A stretch of DNA of 20,533 nucleotides. Source: Phycisphaerales bacterium UBA2396. Lineage in GTDB: Bacteria; Planctomycetota; Phycisphaerae; Phycisphaerales; UBA1924. Shown piece after piece: positions 1 to 7,717 of this stretch (positions are counted from its first letter, which is position 1; every line of letters starts with the position of its first letter). A program made the position numbers and the translations under genes. The stretch is taken from assembly GCA_002343325.1 (NCBI GenBank), contig DDSG01000074.1, positions 1 to 20,533 on the forward strand, read 5' to 3'. The notes under the pieces are model-generated. The model saw only the letters and a list, made by a program, of their open reading frames with translations, had not been told where the DNA came from and did not search any database.

Positions 1-33
1 GCCCCCACCCCGCCCCCACTCGGAGCCACGACC

Positions 34-681
34 TTGAACACCACCGACCGCTCGATCGTCGGCCTGCTCCTCGCGGTGGAGATCGCCATCGTCGCACTCA
101 TGATGCTCCCCGCCGGCCCCGCCGCCGAGAGGTCGGGCGAATCACCCCTTCCCGCCGACCGCGAGCCCGAGGCTGATCGCGCAGAGTCCGACACGCAGTC
201 CCGGGCTCAGGCGGAGGAGCATCTGGCCAGCCCCTCCGCGGGCGGCGGGGAGCGAATCCAGATCGATCCTTCACGGATGTCGATCGTGATCGGCGGCCCC
301 GGCGACGCCGCGATCGACGACCGCATCCCGGCCCGTCTCGGCGGCGGCGGACTTGTCCCGGTCGTTCGGAGCATCCCGCTCGTCTTCGAAAGCGGTTACG
401 CCGCCGATCTCGACGGCGACGGCAACCTGACGGACGGCGATTTCGCGCAGTTCCTCACCAGCTTCGACCTCGGACAAGACTCGGCCGATCTCAATCACGA
501 CGGGGTGATCGATCTGCAGGACCTCGACGCCTTCGCCAACGCGTTCGAATCACGTGATCGGCGCGACACCGGCGAGTTCCGCCTGAGCGGTCGCACGATC
601 AACATGCGTGTCTCTGTCTCAAACCTGAGCGTCGAGGGCTCGGCCGTGATCGAGTTCGTTCCTGCTCCGCAGAACAAGTGA
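34..681 (+). CDS. Membrane-anchored protein with paired dockerin/EF-hand-like repeats
   Basis: 215 aa from a TTG start. A GGAG at 22-25 sits 8 bases ahead of it, but the frame is open to the window edge, so a start further upstream is possible. Residues about 8-26 form one hydrophobic segment (signal anchor). Residues 30-75 are a low-complexity, charged and Pro/Ala-rich linker. Residues 124-171 hold two Asp-rich loops (DLDGDGNLTDGD and DLNHDGVIDLQD), each followed by a short helix, the duplicated calcium-binding layout of dockerin type I/EF-hand proteins. The last 40 residues look beta-rich. No enzymatic motif is seen. The repeats resemble those ending the subtilase at 1257-3470, so both are probably extracytoplasmic Ca-binding proteins. 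Function unknown. Confidence 0.7.
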   Translation: MNTTDRSIVGLLLAVEIAIVALMMLPAGPAAERSGESPLPADREPEADRAESDTQSRAQAEEHLASPSAGGGERIQIDPSRMSIVIGGPGDAAIDDRIPARLGGGGLVPVVRSIPLVFESGYAADLDGDGNLTDGDFAQFLTSFDLGQDSADLNHDGVIDLQDLDAFANAFESRDRRDTGEFRLSGRTINMRVSVSNLSVEGSAVIEFVPAPQNK

Positions 682-720
682 ACGACGCGATCATCGACTG
701 ATCGCTCTGGCGTCACGGCT

Positions 721-745
721 GGTGGGGGTGGTTGGGGTGGGGGGG
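721..745 (+). promoter_or_regulatory. G-rich tract (G-quadruplex-capable) before the sixA-like start
   Basis: Runs of 5, 4 and 7 G separated by one to five bases lie directly before ATG 747 on the sense strand. The 7-G run can be split, so four G3 runs with short loops are available. The same tract is the only purine-rich region that could pair with 16S rRNA. A fold here would therefore compete with ribosome binding. Structure formation is inference. Confidence 0.35.
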
Positions 746-746
746 C

Positions 747-1223
747 ATGAGGATCTACGTTCTTCGACATGCCCACGCCGACCCCGCCGGGCATCATCAG
801 CCCGACGCCGACCGCACGCTCTCGGTCCGGGGCGAAGCGTGGGCCCGGCGCCTCGCGAAGGACTTTGCAGCGGGCAGGTTCGGCCCGGCGCCCACCCGCA
901 TCTTCGCCAGCCCCGCGCGACGCACGATGCAGACCGCCGAGGCGATCGCGGCAGAGCTCGCCTTGCCGATCTCCCCCGACGCGCGCATAGGCCTTCGCGC
1001 TGAACTCGAGGACCTCATTCACCTGGCGAACGAACTTCTGAGAGCCCCCGATCGCGGCCCCGCGCTGCTCGTCGGGCACAATCCGACCGTGAGCGATGCG
1101 GCCGCGTTCTGGTGCCGGGGGCTGGCCCCGCCGCCCGAACCCTTCGCGCCGGGCCACGGGATGGCGTTTGATGCAAACAACGACGCCGGGCACCCGTGGC
1201 ACCCGGCGTCGCGTGTGGACTAG
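747..1223 (+). CDS. SixA-like histidine phosphatase
   Basis: 158 aa from ATG 747; an in-frame TTG at 732 is possible but lies inside a G-rich tract that more likely holds the ribosome binding site. The product is a small histidine phosphatase (phosphoglycerate-mutase-like fold). The N-terminal RHA motif gives catalytic His8. SPARRTMQTAE at 55-65 supplies the second phosphate-binding Arg (R59), and VGHNP at 109-113 gives the second conserved His (H111). Length and motifs match SixA/phosphohistidine phosphatases better than full-size phosphoglycerate mutases. In SixA-type proteins the substrate is a phosphohistidine on an HPt or PTS protein. An HPt protein is encoded at 16243-16593, but a link is only speculation. 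The last 15 or so residues are encoded by a strong hairpin and may not be conserved. Confidence 0.85.
   Translation: MRIYVLRHAHADPAGHHQPDADRTLSVRGEAWARRLAKDFAAGRFGPAPTRIFASPARRTMQTAEAIAAELALPISPDARIGLRAELEDLIHLANELLRAPDRGPALLVGHNPTVSDAAAFWCRGLAPPPEPFAPGHGMAFDANNDAGHPWHPASRVD
1181..1211 (-). terminator. Hairpin, probable terminator of the subtilase gene
   Basis: A 10-bp perfect inverted repeat (CGACGCCGGG at 1181-1190, CCCGGCGTCG at 1202-1211, 11-base loop) is followed on the minus strand by GTTGTTTG. It lies about 46 bases past the subtilase stop and inside the 3' end of the convergent phosphatase gene. The T content is moderate, so the call is tentative. Confidence 0.55.
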
Positions 1224-1226
1224 GTT

Positions 1227-1249
1227 CACGCCGCGTCTCCCGCGGCGTG
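1227..1249. terminator. Hairpin between convergent genes
   Basis: A 9-bp perfect inverted repeat (CACGCCGCG at 1227-1235, CGCGGCGTG at 1241-1249, 5-base loop) fills the 33-base gap between the phosphatase stop and the subtilase stop. No T-run follows on either strand, so it may stabilise RNA ends or stop transcription only weakly. Confidence 0.45.
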
Positions 1250-1256
1250 TCTGGGC

Positions 1257-3470
1257 TCAGCAGCCCTCTTCGAAGGCCTGCACAAACTCATCGAAATCAA
1301 AGAAGTCGATGAACCCGTCGCCGTTGAAGTCCCCGTCGCTCGTTCCGGCTTCAAAGGCGTTCACGAAGCCGTCATAGTCGAAGAAGTCGGCGAACCCGTC
1401 GCCGTTGAAGTCCGCGGCGCAGACCTCGCGGGTCAGGGCGCCCGGCTCGATCACGCGCTTGGCGATCCCCGGGCCCGACCACGACGTGATCAGCCCGGCG
1501 CCGCCGAAGTTCTCCCAGAACTCCACGCGAACCCGGTGCGTTCCTGCCTGCAGGCGGATGCTGCCGCCCACTTCCACCATCCCGTGCAGGCCGTCGTTGT
1601 TCACCACGAGCGTGTCGCCCACAAAGAGCTTCGACCCGTCGTCGGAGTTGGTGAAGAACGTGTACTGGCCGGTGCTGGGTGCCGTCACCACAGCCTCGTA
1701 CACCGCGCCCACCTCGTCCGCCCGGCCGCTCGTCGAGAAGTTCCCACCGGTCGACTCGAAGTTGATGTTCGGGACCACGTCCGTGCGGTACGGCGTCAGC
1801 AGCGAGAAGTTCGGCAGCATGCTGAATCCGGGCGTCACGTAGTACGACACATCGACGCCCGGGCGGCGGTGGGGGACAAAGTCCGGTGCCCGATACAACG
1901 CCGGGTCTTCAACCGCGACCGTCACCGTCGCGTTCGTGCTCGTCCGACCGGTGCTGTCCGTGACCGCGTACGTGAACGTGTCCGTCCCGATGAAGTTCGC
2001 CCGGGGCGTAAAGACGAGTTGGTCCCGGCCGCCGGGGCCCGTGCCCACGGACCTCGACACCGATCCGCCCTGCGTGCTCGCGCCGGAGAACGCGGTGATC
2101 GAGAAGGTGTCCCCGTTGGGATCAAAGTCGTTGCTCATCACGTCGATCGTCGCCGAGACGTTGGCGAGCGTGACGCTGCTGTCCGCGTTGGCAAAGGGCG
2201 CGCTCGGGCCCGCCGAGGCAAGCGCCGCCTGCACGCCCGCCGCCACGTTCACACGGCCGAATCCCCAGGACGAATCCTCGCCCGGCGTTCCGAGATCCGT
2301 CGCTGTCGTTTCCAGGATCGTCTCGACCGCCTCGGGTGTCAGGTTCGGGTTCGCCGACCAGATCATCGACACCACGCCGTTGCAGACCGGCGTCGCCATG
2401 CTCGTGCCCGACGCGAAGCAGTATCCGCCGCCGTTGCAACTCGACAGAATGTCCACGCCCGGCGCGAAGACGTCCACGGCGGTCCCATAGGCCGAGAAAC
2501 CAGCCTTCGCGTCCCCGTATGTCGACGCGCCGACCACGATCACGTCCGGCCAGTCAAACCAGCTCAGGTCGCGGTTGTCGTTCCCCGCGGCATACAGGTA
2601 CAGCCCGCCGATCGAGCGGATGTACGCGCCCGTGGTTTGCAGCGGCTCGTAGTCAATCCCCGAGTACGACGTCGAAACGCTCTTGGCGCCGTTCTCAATC
2701 GCCCAGCGGGCGCCGTTCATCAGCCAGTCGTACGCGGCGCCGCCGCCCGTCGAGTTGCTCACGCGGACCATCATGATCTGGCAATTCCAGTTCACGCCCG
2801 CCACGCCCGCGCCGTTGTTTCCGGTCGCCGCCCCGCAGCCCGCGACATGCGTTCCATGGCCGTTGATGTCGTTCACCTGCCCGCCGTTGATCTCCGCCAG
2901 CGCGTCCACCGCGTTGAACCCCGGCACACGCTTCGAGGCCAGGTCCGGGTGCGTCAGATCGATCCCCGTGTCCGTGAACGCCGCGATGTAGTTCGACGTC
3001 CCGGTGAACATGTCCCACGCCGCCGGCGACCCGATCTGCGGGTGATGCCACTGCGACCCGTACTGCGGATCGTTCGGGGTCGCCAGCGGGTACACCGTCC
3101 AGTTCGGCACCGCGTACTGGAAGAGCCCCGTCTGCATCAGCCGAAGCGACAGCTCGTTCTCGGCAAAGCCCCGCACCGCCGAACGCGGCGCCGGATCGCA
3201 CTCCACCACATATTCATCCACCGTCGCATACGACCTCGCCACACGCCCTTCGAGCATCGCGAGCGCCCGGGCACGATCCGCCGCCGACAAATCCTGCCTC
3301 GGCCTGACGATCAACTGGCCCGAGAACTCGACCTGCCCGGGCCTCTCCTCGTACGTCCCCGGCCGATGGCTCGCGGGAACGGGCTCCAGCGGGGGCTTGG
3401 CCGCCCACGCAAAGCCGCTCGAAAAGCCCGCGGCCATGCCGGCGAGCACGAAAAGTCCGGACGTCTTCAT
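1257..3470 (-). CDS. Secreted multidomain subtilase (S8 serine protease)
   Basis: 737 aa from ATG 3470; GAGGG nine bases upstream favours it over an in-frame TTG at 3476. Domains in order: signal peptide (about 1-24, cleavage near AWA-A); a short propeptide-like region (45-95); S8 catalytic domain (about 135-415) with Asp167 in FTDTGID, His205 in GHGTHVAG, oxyanion Asn297 in AAGND and Ser357 in GTSMATP; a cadherin/Big-like beta domain with NDFDPNGD and TDTFTYAVTD motifs (about 427-522); a PA14-like domain (about 525-685) with YTFFTNSDDGSKLFV; and two dockerin/EF-hand-like repeats (DFNGDGFADFFD and DFNGDGFIDFFD) up to a final Cys. The triad is complete, so an active exported endopeptidase is expected. 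PA14 may bind glycan; the Asp-rich tail may bind calcium or help retention. It is followed by terminator-like hairpins. Confidence 0.95.
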   Translation of the reverse strand: MKTSGLFVLAGMAAGFSSGFAWAAKPPLEPVPASHRPGTYEERPGQVEFSGQLIVRPRQDLSAADRARALAMLEGRVARSYATVDEYVVECDPAPRSAVRGFAENELSLRLMQTGLFQYAVPNWTVYPLATPNDPQYGSQWHHPQIGSPAAWDMFTGTSNYIAAFTDTGIDLTHPDLASKRVPGFNAVDALAEINGGQVNDINGHGTHVAGCGAATGNNGAGVAGVNWNCQIMMVRVSNSTGGGAAYDWLMNGARWAIENGAKSVSTSYSGIDYEPLQTTGAYIRSIGGLYLYAAGNDNRDLSWFDWPDVIVVGASTYGDAKAGFSAYGTAVDVFAPGVDILSSCNGGGYCFASGTSMATPVCNGVVSMIWSANPNLTPEAVETILETTATDLGTPGEDSSWGFGRVNVAAGVQAALASAGPSAPFANADSSVTLANVSATIDVMSNDFDPNGDTFSITAFSGASTQGGSVSRSVGTGPGGRDQLVFTPRANFIGTDTFTYAVTDSTGRTSTNATVTVAVEDPALYRAPDFVPHRRPGVDVSYYVTPGFSMLPNFSLLTPYRTDVVPNINFESTGGNFSTSGRADEVGAVYEAVVTAPSTGQYTFFTNSDDGSKLFVGDTLVVNNDGLHGMVEVGGSIRLQAGTHRVRVEFWENFGGAGLITSWSGPGIAKRVIEPGALTREVCAADFNGDGFADFFDYDGFVNAFEAGTSDGDFNGDGFIDFFDFDEFVQAFEEGC

Positions 3471-3589
3471 GCGCAAGTTCCCTCATCGGGGTCCGAGTTA
3501 CCCCGTAGCACCACCCTACCGCAGGGCGGCCCGCCGTGCAAGGGAACCTCTGGAACCGCTCACCCCGCCCTACCCCCCCCCGACCGAGC

Positions 3590-5590
3590 TCAATCACCCT
3601 GATCAAGGACCGCCATGAAGGCCTCCTGCGGGATCGTCACGCTCCCGATGGACTTCATTCGCTTCTTGCCTTCCTTCTGCTTCTCGAGCAGCTTCCGCTT
3701 GCGCGACACGTCGCCGCCGTAGCACTTGGCCAGCACGTCCTTGCGGAACGCCTTGATCGTCTCGCGGGCGATGATCTTCCCCCCGATCGCCGCCTGCAGC
3801 GGGATCTCGAACTGGTGCTTGGGGATCTGCTCCTTCAGACGCACCAGCAACGCCCTGCCTCGCTGCTCGGCCTTCGTCCGGTGCACAATGATCGAGAGCG
3901 CTTCCACCGCGTCCCCGTTCACCAGAATGTCCATCTTCACCAGGTCATCCGACTTGTACCGGATCACCTCGTAGTCCATCGTCCCATAGCCGCTCGTCAT
4001 CCCCTTCATCTTGTCGAAGAAGTCGTAGATGATCTCCGCCAGCGGGATCTCGAACTTCAGCATGTCGCGAGACTGGCTCACGAACGACTGGTCGATGTAC
4101 ACCCCGCGACGATCCAGGCACAGCTTCATCACGTCGCCGATGTACTCCTTCGGCAGCATGATCTCCAGCTTGCAGATCGGCTCGCGGATCTCCTCGATCG
4201 TCCCCATGTTCGGCAGGTCCGCCGGGTTGTGCACCTCCAGCAGCTGCATCCCCGCCTTGATGTCCTTGCAATGCTCGCTCGAGGGGTCCACCGGCTTGAG
4301 CGCCTGTCCGTTCGCGCCCGTCACCGTGTCCGTCCCTCGCACCAGCACGTGGTACGACACCGTCGGGGCCGTCTGCACCACCTCGACCCCGCCCTCGCGC
4401 TCCAGCCGCTCCTGGATGATGTCCATGTGCAGCAGCCCGAGGAACCCGCACCGGAACCCGAACCCCAGCGCCTCGGAGTGCACCGGCGCGAACGTGAACG
4501 ACGAATCGTTCAGGCTCAGCTTTTCCACCGCGTCGCGCAGGTCCTCAAAGTCCGTCGAGTTTCCGCCGCTCTCGTCCGTCGCAGGGTAGAAGTCGCAGTA
4601 CACCATCTGCCGCGGGGGCTGATACCCGGTCAGAGCCTCGGTCGCCGGGTCCTGCGCCAGGGTCACCGTGTCGCCGATCCGCACGTCTTTCAGCGATCGG
4701 ATCGCCGCGACGATGTACCCCGTCTCGCCCGGGCCGAGTTCCTTCACCCGCACCGGCTTGGGGGTCATCTTGCCGATGTCCGACACCAGGAAGTCGCTCC
4801 CCACACCCAGCATGCGGATCTTGTCGCCCACCTTCAGGCGACCATCGAACACGCGGACGTACGTGATCACTCCGCGATAGTCGTCGTACACCGCGTCGAA
4901 GATCAGCGCCCTGAGCTGCGGCACCACTTGCTTCCGCGGCGCGGGCAGCTTGTCACAGATCGCCGCCAGAAGCTCCGGAATCCCCCGCCCCGTCTTCGCC
5001 GAGACCAGCAGGCACTCCTCCGCCGGGAACCCCAGCGTCTGCTCGATCTCCTCCGCCACGTCGTCGGGCTTGGCTCCGGGCAGGTCGATCTTGTTGATCA
5101 CCGGGATGATCGTCAGATTCTCGTTCACCGCCAGGTACGCGTTCACCAGCGTCTGCGCCTGCACGCCCTGCGTCGAGTCCACCACCAGGATCGCGCCCTC
5201 GCACGCCTTGAGTGCCCGGCTCACCTCATAGTTGAAGTCCACGTGCCCGGGCGTATCAATGAAATTCATCATGTAGAGGTCGCCGTGATCCTCCGGCTTC
5301 CCCTTGGCCGTCCGGTGCTCCCCCGTCTCGTCCACCGGCGCCTCGTACTCCGTCTCGAGCTCATCGCTCGTCGCGCCCGGCTTGTGCCGGTGCAGCACCG
5401 TCACCGCCGACGCCTTGATCGTGATCCCACGCTCCCGCTCCAGATCCATCGAGTCCAGGATCTGGTCCTTCGCCTCACGCGCCGAGACCGCGTTGGTCGC
5501 CTGCAGCAGGCGATCCGCCAACGTGCTCTTCCCGTGGTCGATGTGCGCGATGATGCTGAAGTTACGGATATGTTTGGGGGTGTCGGACAT
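3590..5590 (-). CDS. lepA: Elongation factor 4 (LepA), ribosomal back-translocase GTPase
   Basis: 666 aa from ATG 5590; a TTG at 5599 would add three residues. Translational GTPase motifs are all present: AHIDHGKST at 15-23 (G1), DTPGHVDF at 112-119 (G3) and NKID at 166-169 (G4). The C-terminus has the LepA-specific signature LAKCYGGDVSRKRKLLEKQK followed by KEGKKRM. EF4 acts on stalled or mistranslocated ribosomes and assists late 30S assembly. The protein is about 65 aa longer than the roughly 600-aa E. coli form. Extra residues lie between the switch I region and G3 (about 65-105, hydrophilic) and in the middle beta domains. It sits 39 bases after the pseudopilin fusion gene on the same strand, which may be read-through rather than a functional link. 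Confidence 0.97.
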   Translation of the reverse strand: MSDTPKHIRNFSIIAHIDHGKSTLADRLLQATNAVSAREAKDQILDSMDLERERGITIKASAVTVLHRHKPGATSDELETEYEAPVDETGEHRTAKGKPEDHGDLYMMNFIDTPGHVDFNYEVSRALKACEGAILVVDSTQGVQAQTLVNAYLAVNENLTIIPVINKIDLPGAKPDDVAEEIEQTLGFPAEECLLVSAKTGRGIPELLAAICDKLPAPRKQVVPQLRALIFDAVYDDYRGVITYVRVFDGRLKVGDKIRMLGVGSDFLVSDIGKMTPKPVRVKELGPGETGYIVAAIRSLKDVRIGDTVTLAQDPATEALTGYQPPRQMVYCDFYPATDESGGNSTDFEDLRDAVEKLSLNDSSFTFAPVHSEALGFGFRCGFLGLLHMDIIQERLEREGGVEVVQTAPTVSYHVLVRGTDTVTGANGQALKPVDPSSEHCKDIKAGMQLLEVHNPADLPNMGTIEEIREPICKLEIMLPKEYIGDVMKLCLDRRGVYIDQSFVSQSRDMLKFEIPLAEIIYDFFDKMKGMTSGYGTMDYEVIRYKSDDLVKMDILVNGDAVEALSIIVHRTKAEQRGRALLVRLKEQIPKHQFEIPLQAAIGGKIIARETIKAFRKDVLAKCYGGDVSRKRKLLEKQKEGKKRMKSIGSVTIPQEAFMAVLDQGD

Positions 5591-5629
5591 GCCGCCCAAG
5601 TGTAGGGGAGCCCCGACCGCCGAGAAGAC

Positions 5630-6856
5630 CTAGAAATCCCGCCCCGCAAGCCCGTATCGGGTGGACATGATCGGAACGACGAACGCGCCGTAAGGCCGAT
5701 TGACCGGCGCGTCGCCGGTCGGGTTGGCCATATCGATCAGCCCCGCCGATCCATCGGCCCGCCCCGCCGTCGAGAACGCCGTCGCGATCGATCCCTCCTT
5801 GTTGAGGTACTTCCCGCTGCTCGAATCCCAGGTCAGCCCCTTCTGCGCGGGGAAGCGAACGTCGGCAAGGGTCGACCCGCGGATCAGCGTGTCGTCGATC
5901 GGGGCGTCGTCGCCGTCCCAATACCGCGGGGCGGCCGAGCACCCGTGGGCCAGGAAGATATCCGACGAGAACACGCCGTCCGGATACTCGCTCGACGCAT
6001 CACTCCCGCGCGTGCTCTCGTTCGTCACCGATTGCCGGTTGGTCAGATGCGACGGATACAAGAGCGAGATCCAGAGACGCGCGTTGGCGCGAAAGTAAGA
6101 CAGGCCGCCGAACGGGCCCGTCTTGATGTCGTACCCGTTGACCACGATGGGCCCCAACGGATTGCCCGGCGCACCCACGTACGGGAAAGACTCCTTCGAT
6201 GAGGTGGTGTACATCTCGATCGCGACCGCCAACTGCTGAAGCGTGGCGAGGCTCGCCGAGACCCGAGCCTGGTTGCGTGCCCTGCCCAACACCGGGATCG
6301 AGATCGCGATGATCACCGAAACGATGACAATGACGACAAGCGTTTCGATGAGCGTGAAGCCCGCAGGGGCACCACGAGACCGCTCGCGGGACTTGAGGAA
6401 CGACGATCCGAAGGGCAGTCCATGCCGTACGACAAGCCAGCCGTTGACAATCAACAACGCCCCATTTCGGATCAACCCGACTGCCGCGTCCTCGCGAGGT
6501 CCCATCGATGACTTCACAAGACCGAAACATCCGCACGAAAGCGGCGAGGGTGAGATCCGAAGGTAGATCAGTGTCAGAGAAAGCACGACAAGCGTGACGA
6601 GCGAGACGAAAATGGTCACTCGCTCCTTGACGCCCGCGATCAATAGCCCGCCAAGAAATGCCTCTCCCAGTACAACACAATGCGCGACAAAACCCGCGAA
6701 AGGAAGGCCGATCGGGAAGAGATGCTCGATGACCAATGTAAAGTGCGTCACTGTGAACGACTTGATCACGGCCGCAGTAAGGAACACGACCCCGAGGAAA
6801 ACGCGAAGCCAAATCGCGAGAAGATCAGTTCGGTCATCTGTCGCCCGCCTGAGCAT
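5630..6856 (-). CDS. Fusion: MauE/DoxX-like redox membrane domain plus type IV pseudopilin
   Basis: 408 aa, ATG 6856, with TGGAG nine bases upstream. Residues 1-145 hold four predicted membrane helices (about 14-32, 40-70, 79-98, 126-144). SCGCFG lies at 107-112 in the loop between helices 3 and 4, as in MauE/DoxX-like proteins that support disulfide formation. Residues 146-166 are a basic, Gly-ending leader, then GFTLIETLVV and a hydrophobic helix (167-190): a class III prepilin signal with cleavage after Gly166 and Glu at +5. The remaining 220 residues look like a planctomycete-type pseudopilin, with a late RADGS motif. The positive-inside rule gives N-in, four helices, C-in, then the pilin helix pointing outward. 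The CxC pair would then be periplasmic and the prepilin cleavage site cytoplasmic, which is coherent. No in-frame ATG or GTG with a good RBS opens the pilin part alone. Third gene of an operon: only 3 bases separate it from the preceding stop. Confidence 0.85.
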   Translation of the reverse strand: MLRRATDDRTDLLAIWLRVFLGVVFLTAAVIKSFTVTHFTLVIEHLFPIGLPFAGFVAHCVVLGEAFLGGLLIAGVKERVTIFVSLVTLVVLSLTLIYLRISPSPLSCGCFGLVKSSMGPREDAAVGLIRNGALLIVNGWLVVRHGLPFGSSFLKSRERSRGAPAGFTLIETLVVIVIVSVIIAISIPVLGRARNQARVSASLATLQQLAVAIEMYTTSSKESFPYVGAPGNPLGPIVVNGYDIKTGPFGGLSYFRANARLWISLLYPSHLTNRQSVTNESTRGSDASSEYPDGVFSSDIFLAHGCSAAPRYWDGDDAPIDDTLIRGSTLADVRFPAQKGLTWDSSSGKYLNKEGSIATAFSTAGRADGSAGLIDMANPTGDAPVNRPYGAFVVPIMSTRYGLAGRDF

Positions 6857-6859
6857 GAT

Positions 6860-7705
6860 TCAGTACTCCAGAGCGCTCCCAACCCGCGCGTAGTTGTAGT
6901 CGTACACGCCGTCGAGCACCCATGTCCCCCGCTTCGGATCCCAGAAGAACGAATGAACACGCGGATGTACGGCACCATCTCCGAATGTGGTGACGATCCC
7001 GACCTCCGCCCAGACAACGCGACGATCACGCTTCAGGACATCGCGCCATGCCGTCGGGGCGTTCCACCAGTTGCGCGTGGTGCCGCTCGTCTTTCCTTGC
7101 CAGATCTCAGCACCCATGATTCCGGACACGAACGGCCTCGTTTGGCTCGGGCTCGTCATCACGCCAACAACGACCGCAAGCCCTTCGGCGGAGTTCGAGA
7201 TCCGGACCGGTTTCGCCGAGCCTCCATCCGCCGTAAGCCCGATCGCGAAGAACTTCCGGAACATCCGCGCGACATCGCGGTCCGGCGGAGGTGTATCCCT
7301 GAAGATCGCCTCGTAGTCCTTCTCGATCTGCCAGATGCCGTTGAGATCGTCGTACGTGCGAAGCTGGTATCCCGCGCCCCGACGCCACGCAAAGTACGCT
7401 TCAACATCCTGCGTGATGAAACGCAGCGTGTAAAAGCGCGTGAACTCCCCGAGCAAGGCGTCCATCGAGCCCGATCCGTCCGGCATGTGTTCAGGCTTTG
7501 TCGCGGTTCCTGCAAAGTGCTCACGCAGGGAAGATTCGTCGAGGTCGGCCACGAGACGCATCGGGATCGACCTGAAGCGTGACTGCGCGTCACGGACCAA
7601 CTCCGACGCATCCCGAGGATCACGCGGCATCCAGAGCGGCCGCGTCAAGATCGCGATCACCGCAATCACGCAGATCGCAACGATTGTGACCTGCCACGCT
7701 CTCAT
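6860..7705 (-). CDS. Membrane-anchored protein of unknown function
   Basis: 281 aa, ATG 7705. The RBS AGGAG overlaps the TAG stop of the upstream Cys-rich gene (12-base gap), so translation is probably coupled. One N-terminal hydrophobic helix (about 5-21) is followed by WMPRDPRD and a long soluble domain that should face the periplasm. The only Cys is inside the helix, unlike the upstream product. The soluble part is rich in aromatic residues (WNAPTAWRD, HSFFWDPKRG, VYDYNYARV) and looks globular, mixed alpha/beta. I do not recognise the family and see no catalytic motif. Position between a disulfide-rich peptide and a redox-pilin fusion suggests a role in maturing, holding or exporting the peptide, but that is inference. 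Confidence 0.8.
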   Translation of the reverse strand: MRAWQVTIVAICVIAVIAILTRPLWMPRDPRDASELVRDAQSRFRSIPMRLVADLDESSLREHFAGTATKPEHMPDGSGSMDALLGEFTRFYTLRFITQDVEAYFAWRRGAGYQLRTYDDLNGIWQIEKDYEAIFRDTPPPDRDVARMFRKFFAIGLTADGGSAKPVRISNSAEGLAVVVGVMTSPSQTRPFVSGIMGAEIWQGKTSGTTRNWWNAPTAWRDVLKRDRRVVWAEVGIVTTFGDGAVHPRVHSFFWDPKRGTWVLDGVYDYNYARVGSALEY

Positions 7706-7717
7706 CGAACGCGACTC

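Noticed and set aside
1536..3602. Long plus-strand open frame (688 codons) opposite the subtilase
   Set aside because: It is very rich in Arg/His/Val and follows from codon bias of the opposite strand; no domain or signal is seen, and the minus strand has a complete protease.
3536..5605. Long plus-strand open frame (689 codons) opposite lepA
   Set aside because: Same shadow effect; LepA on the minus strand is unambiguous.
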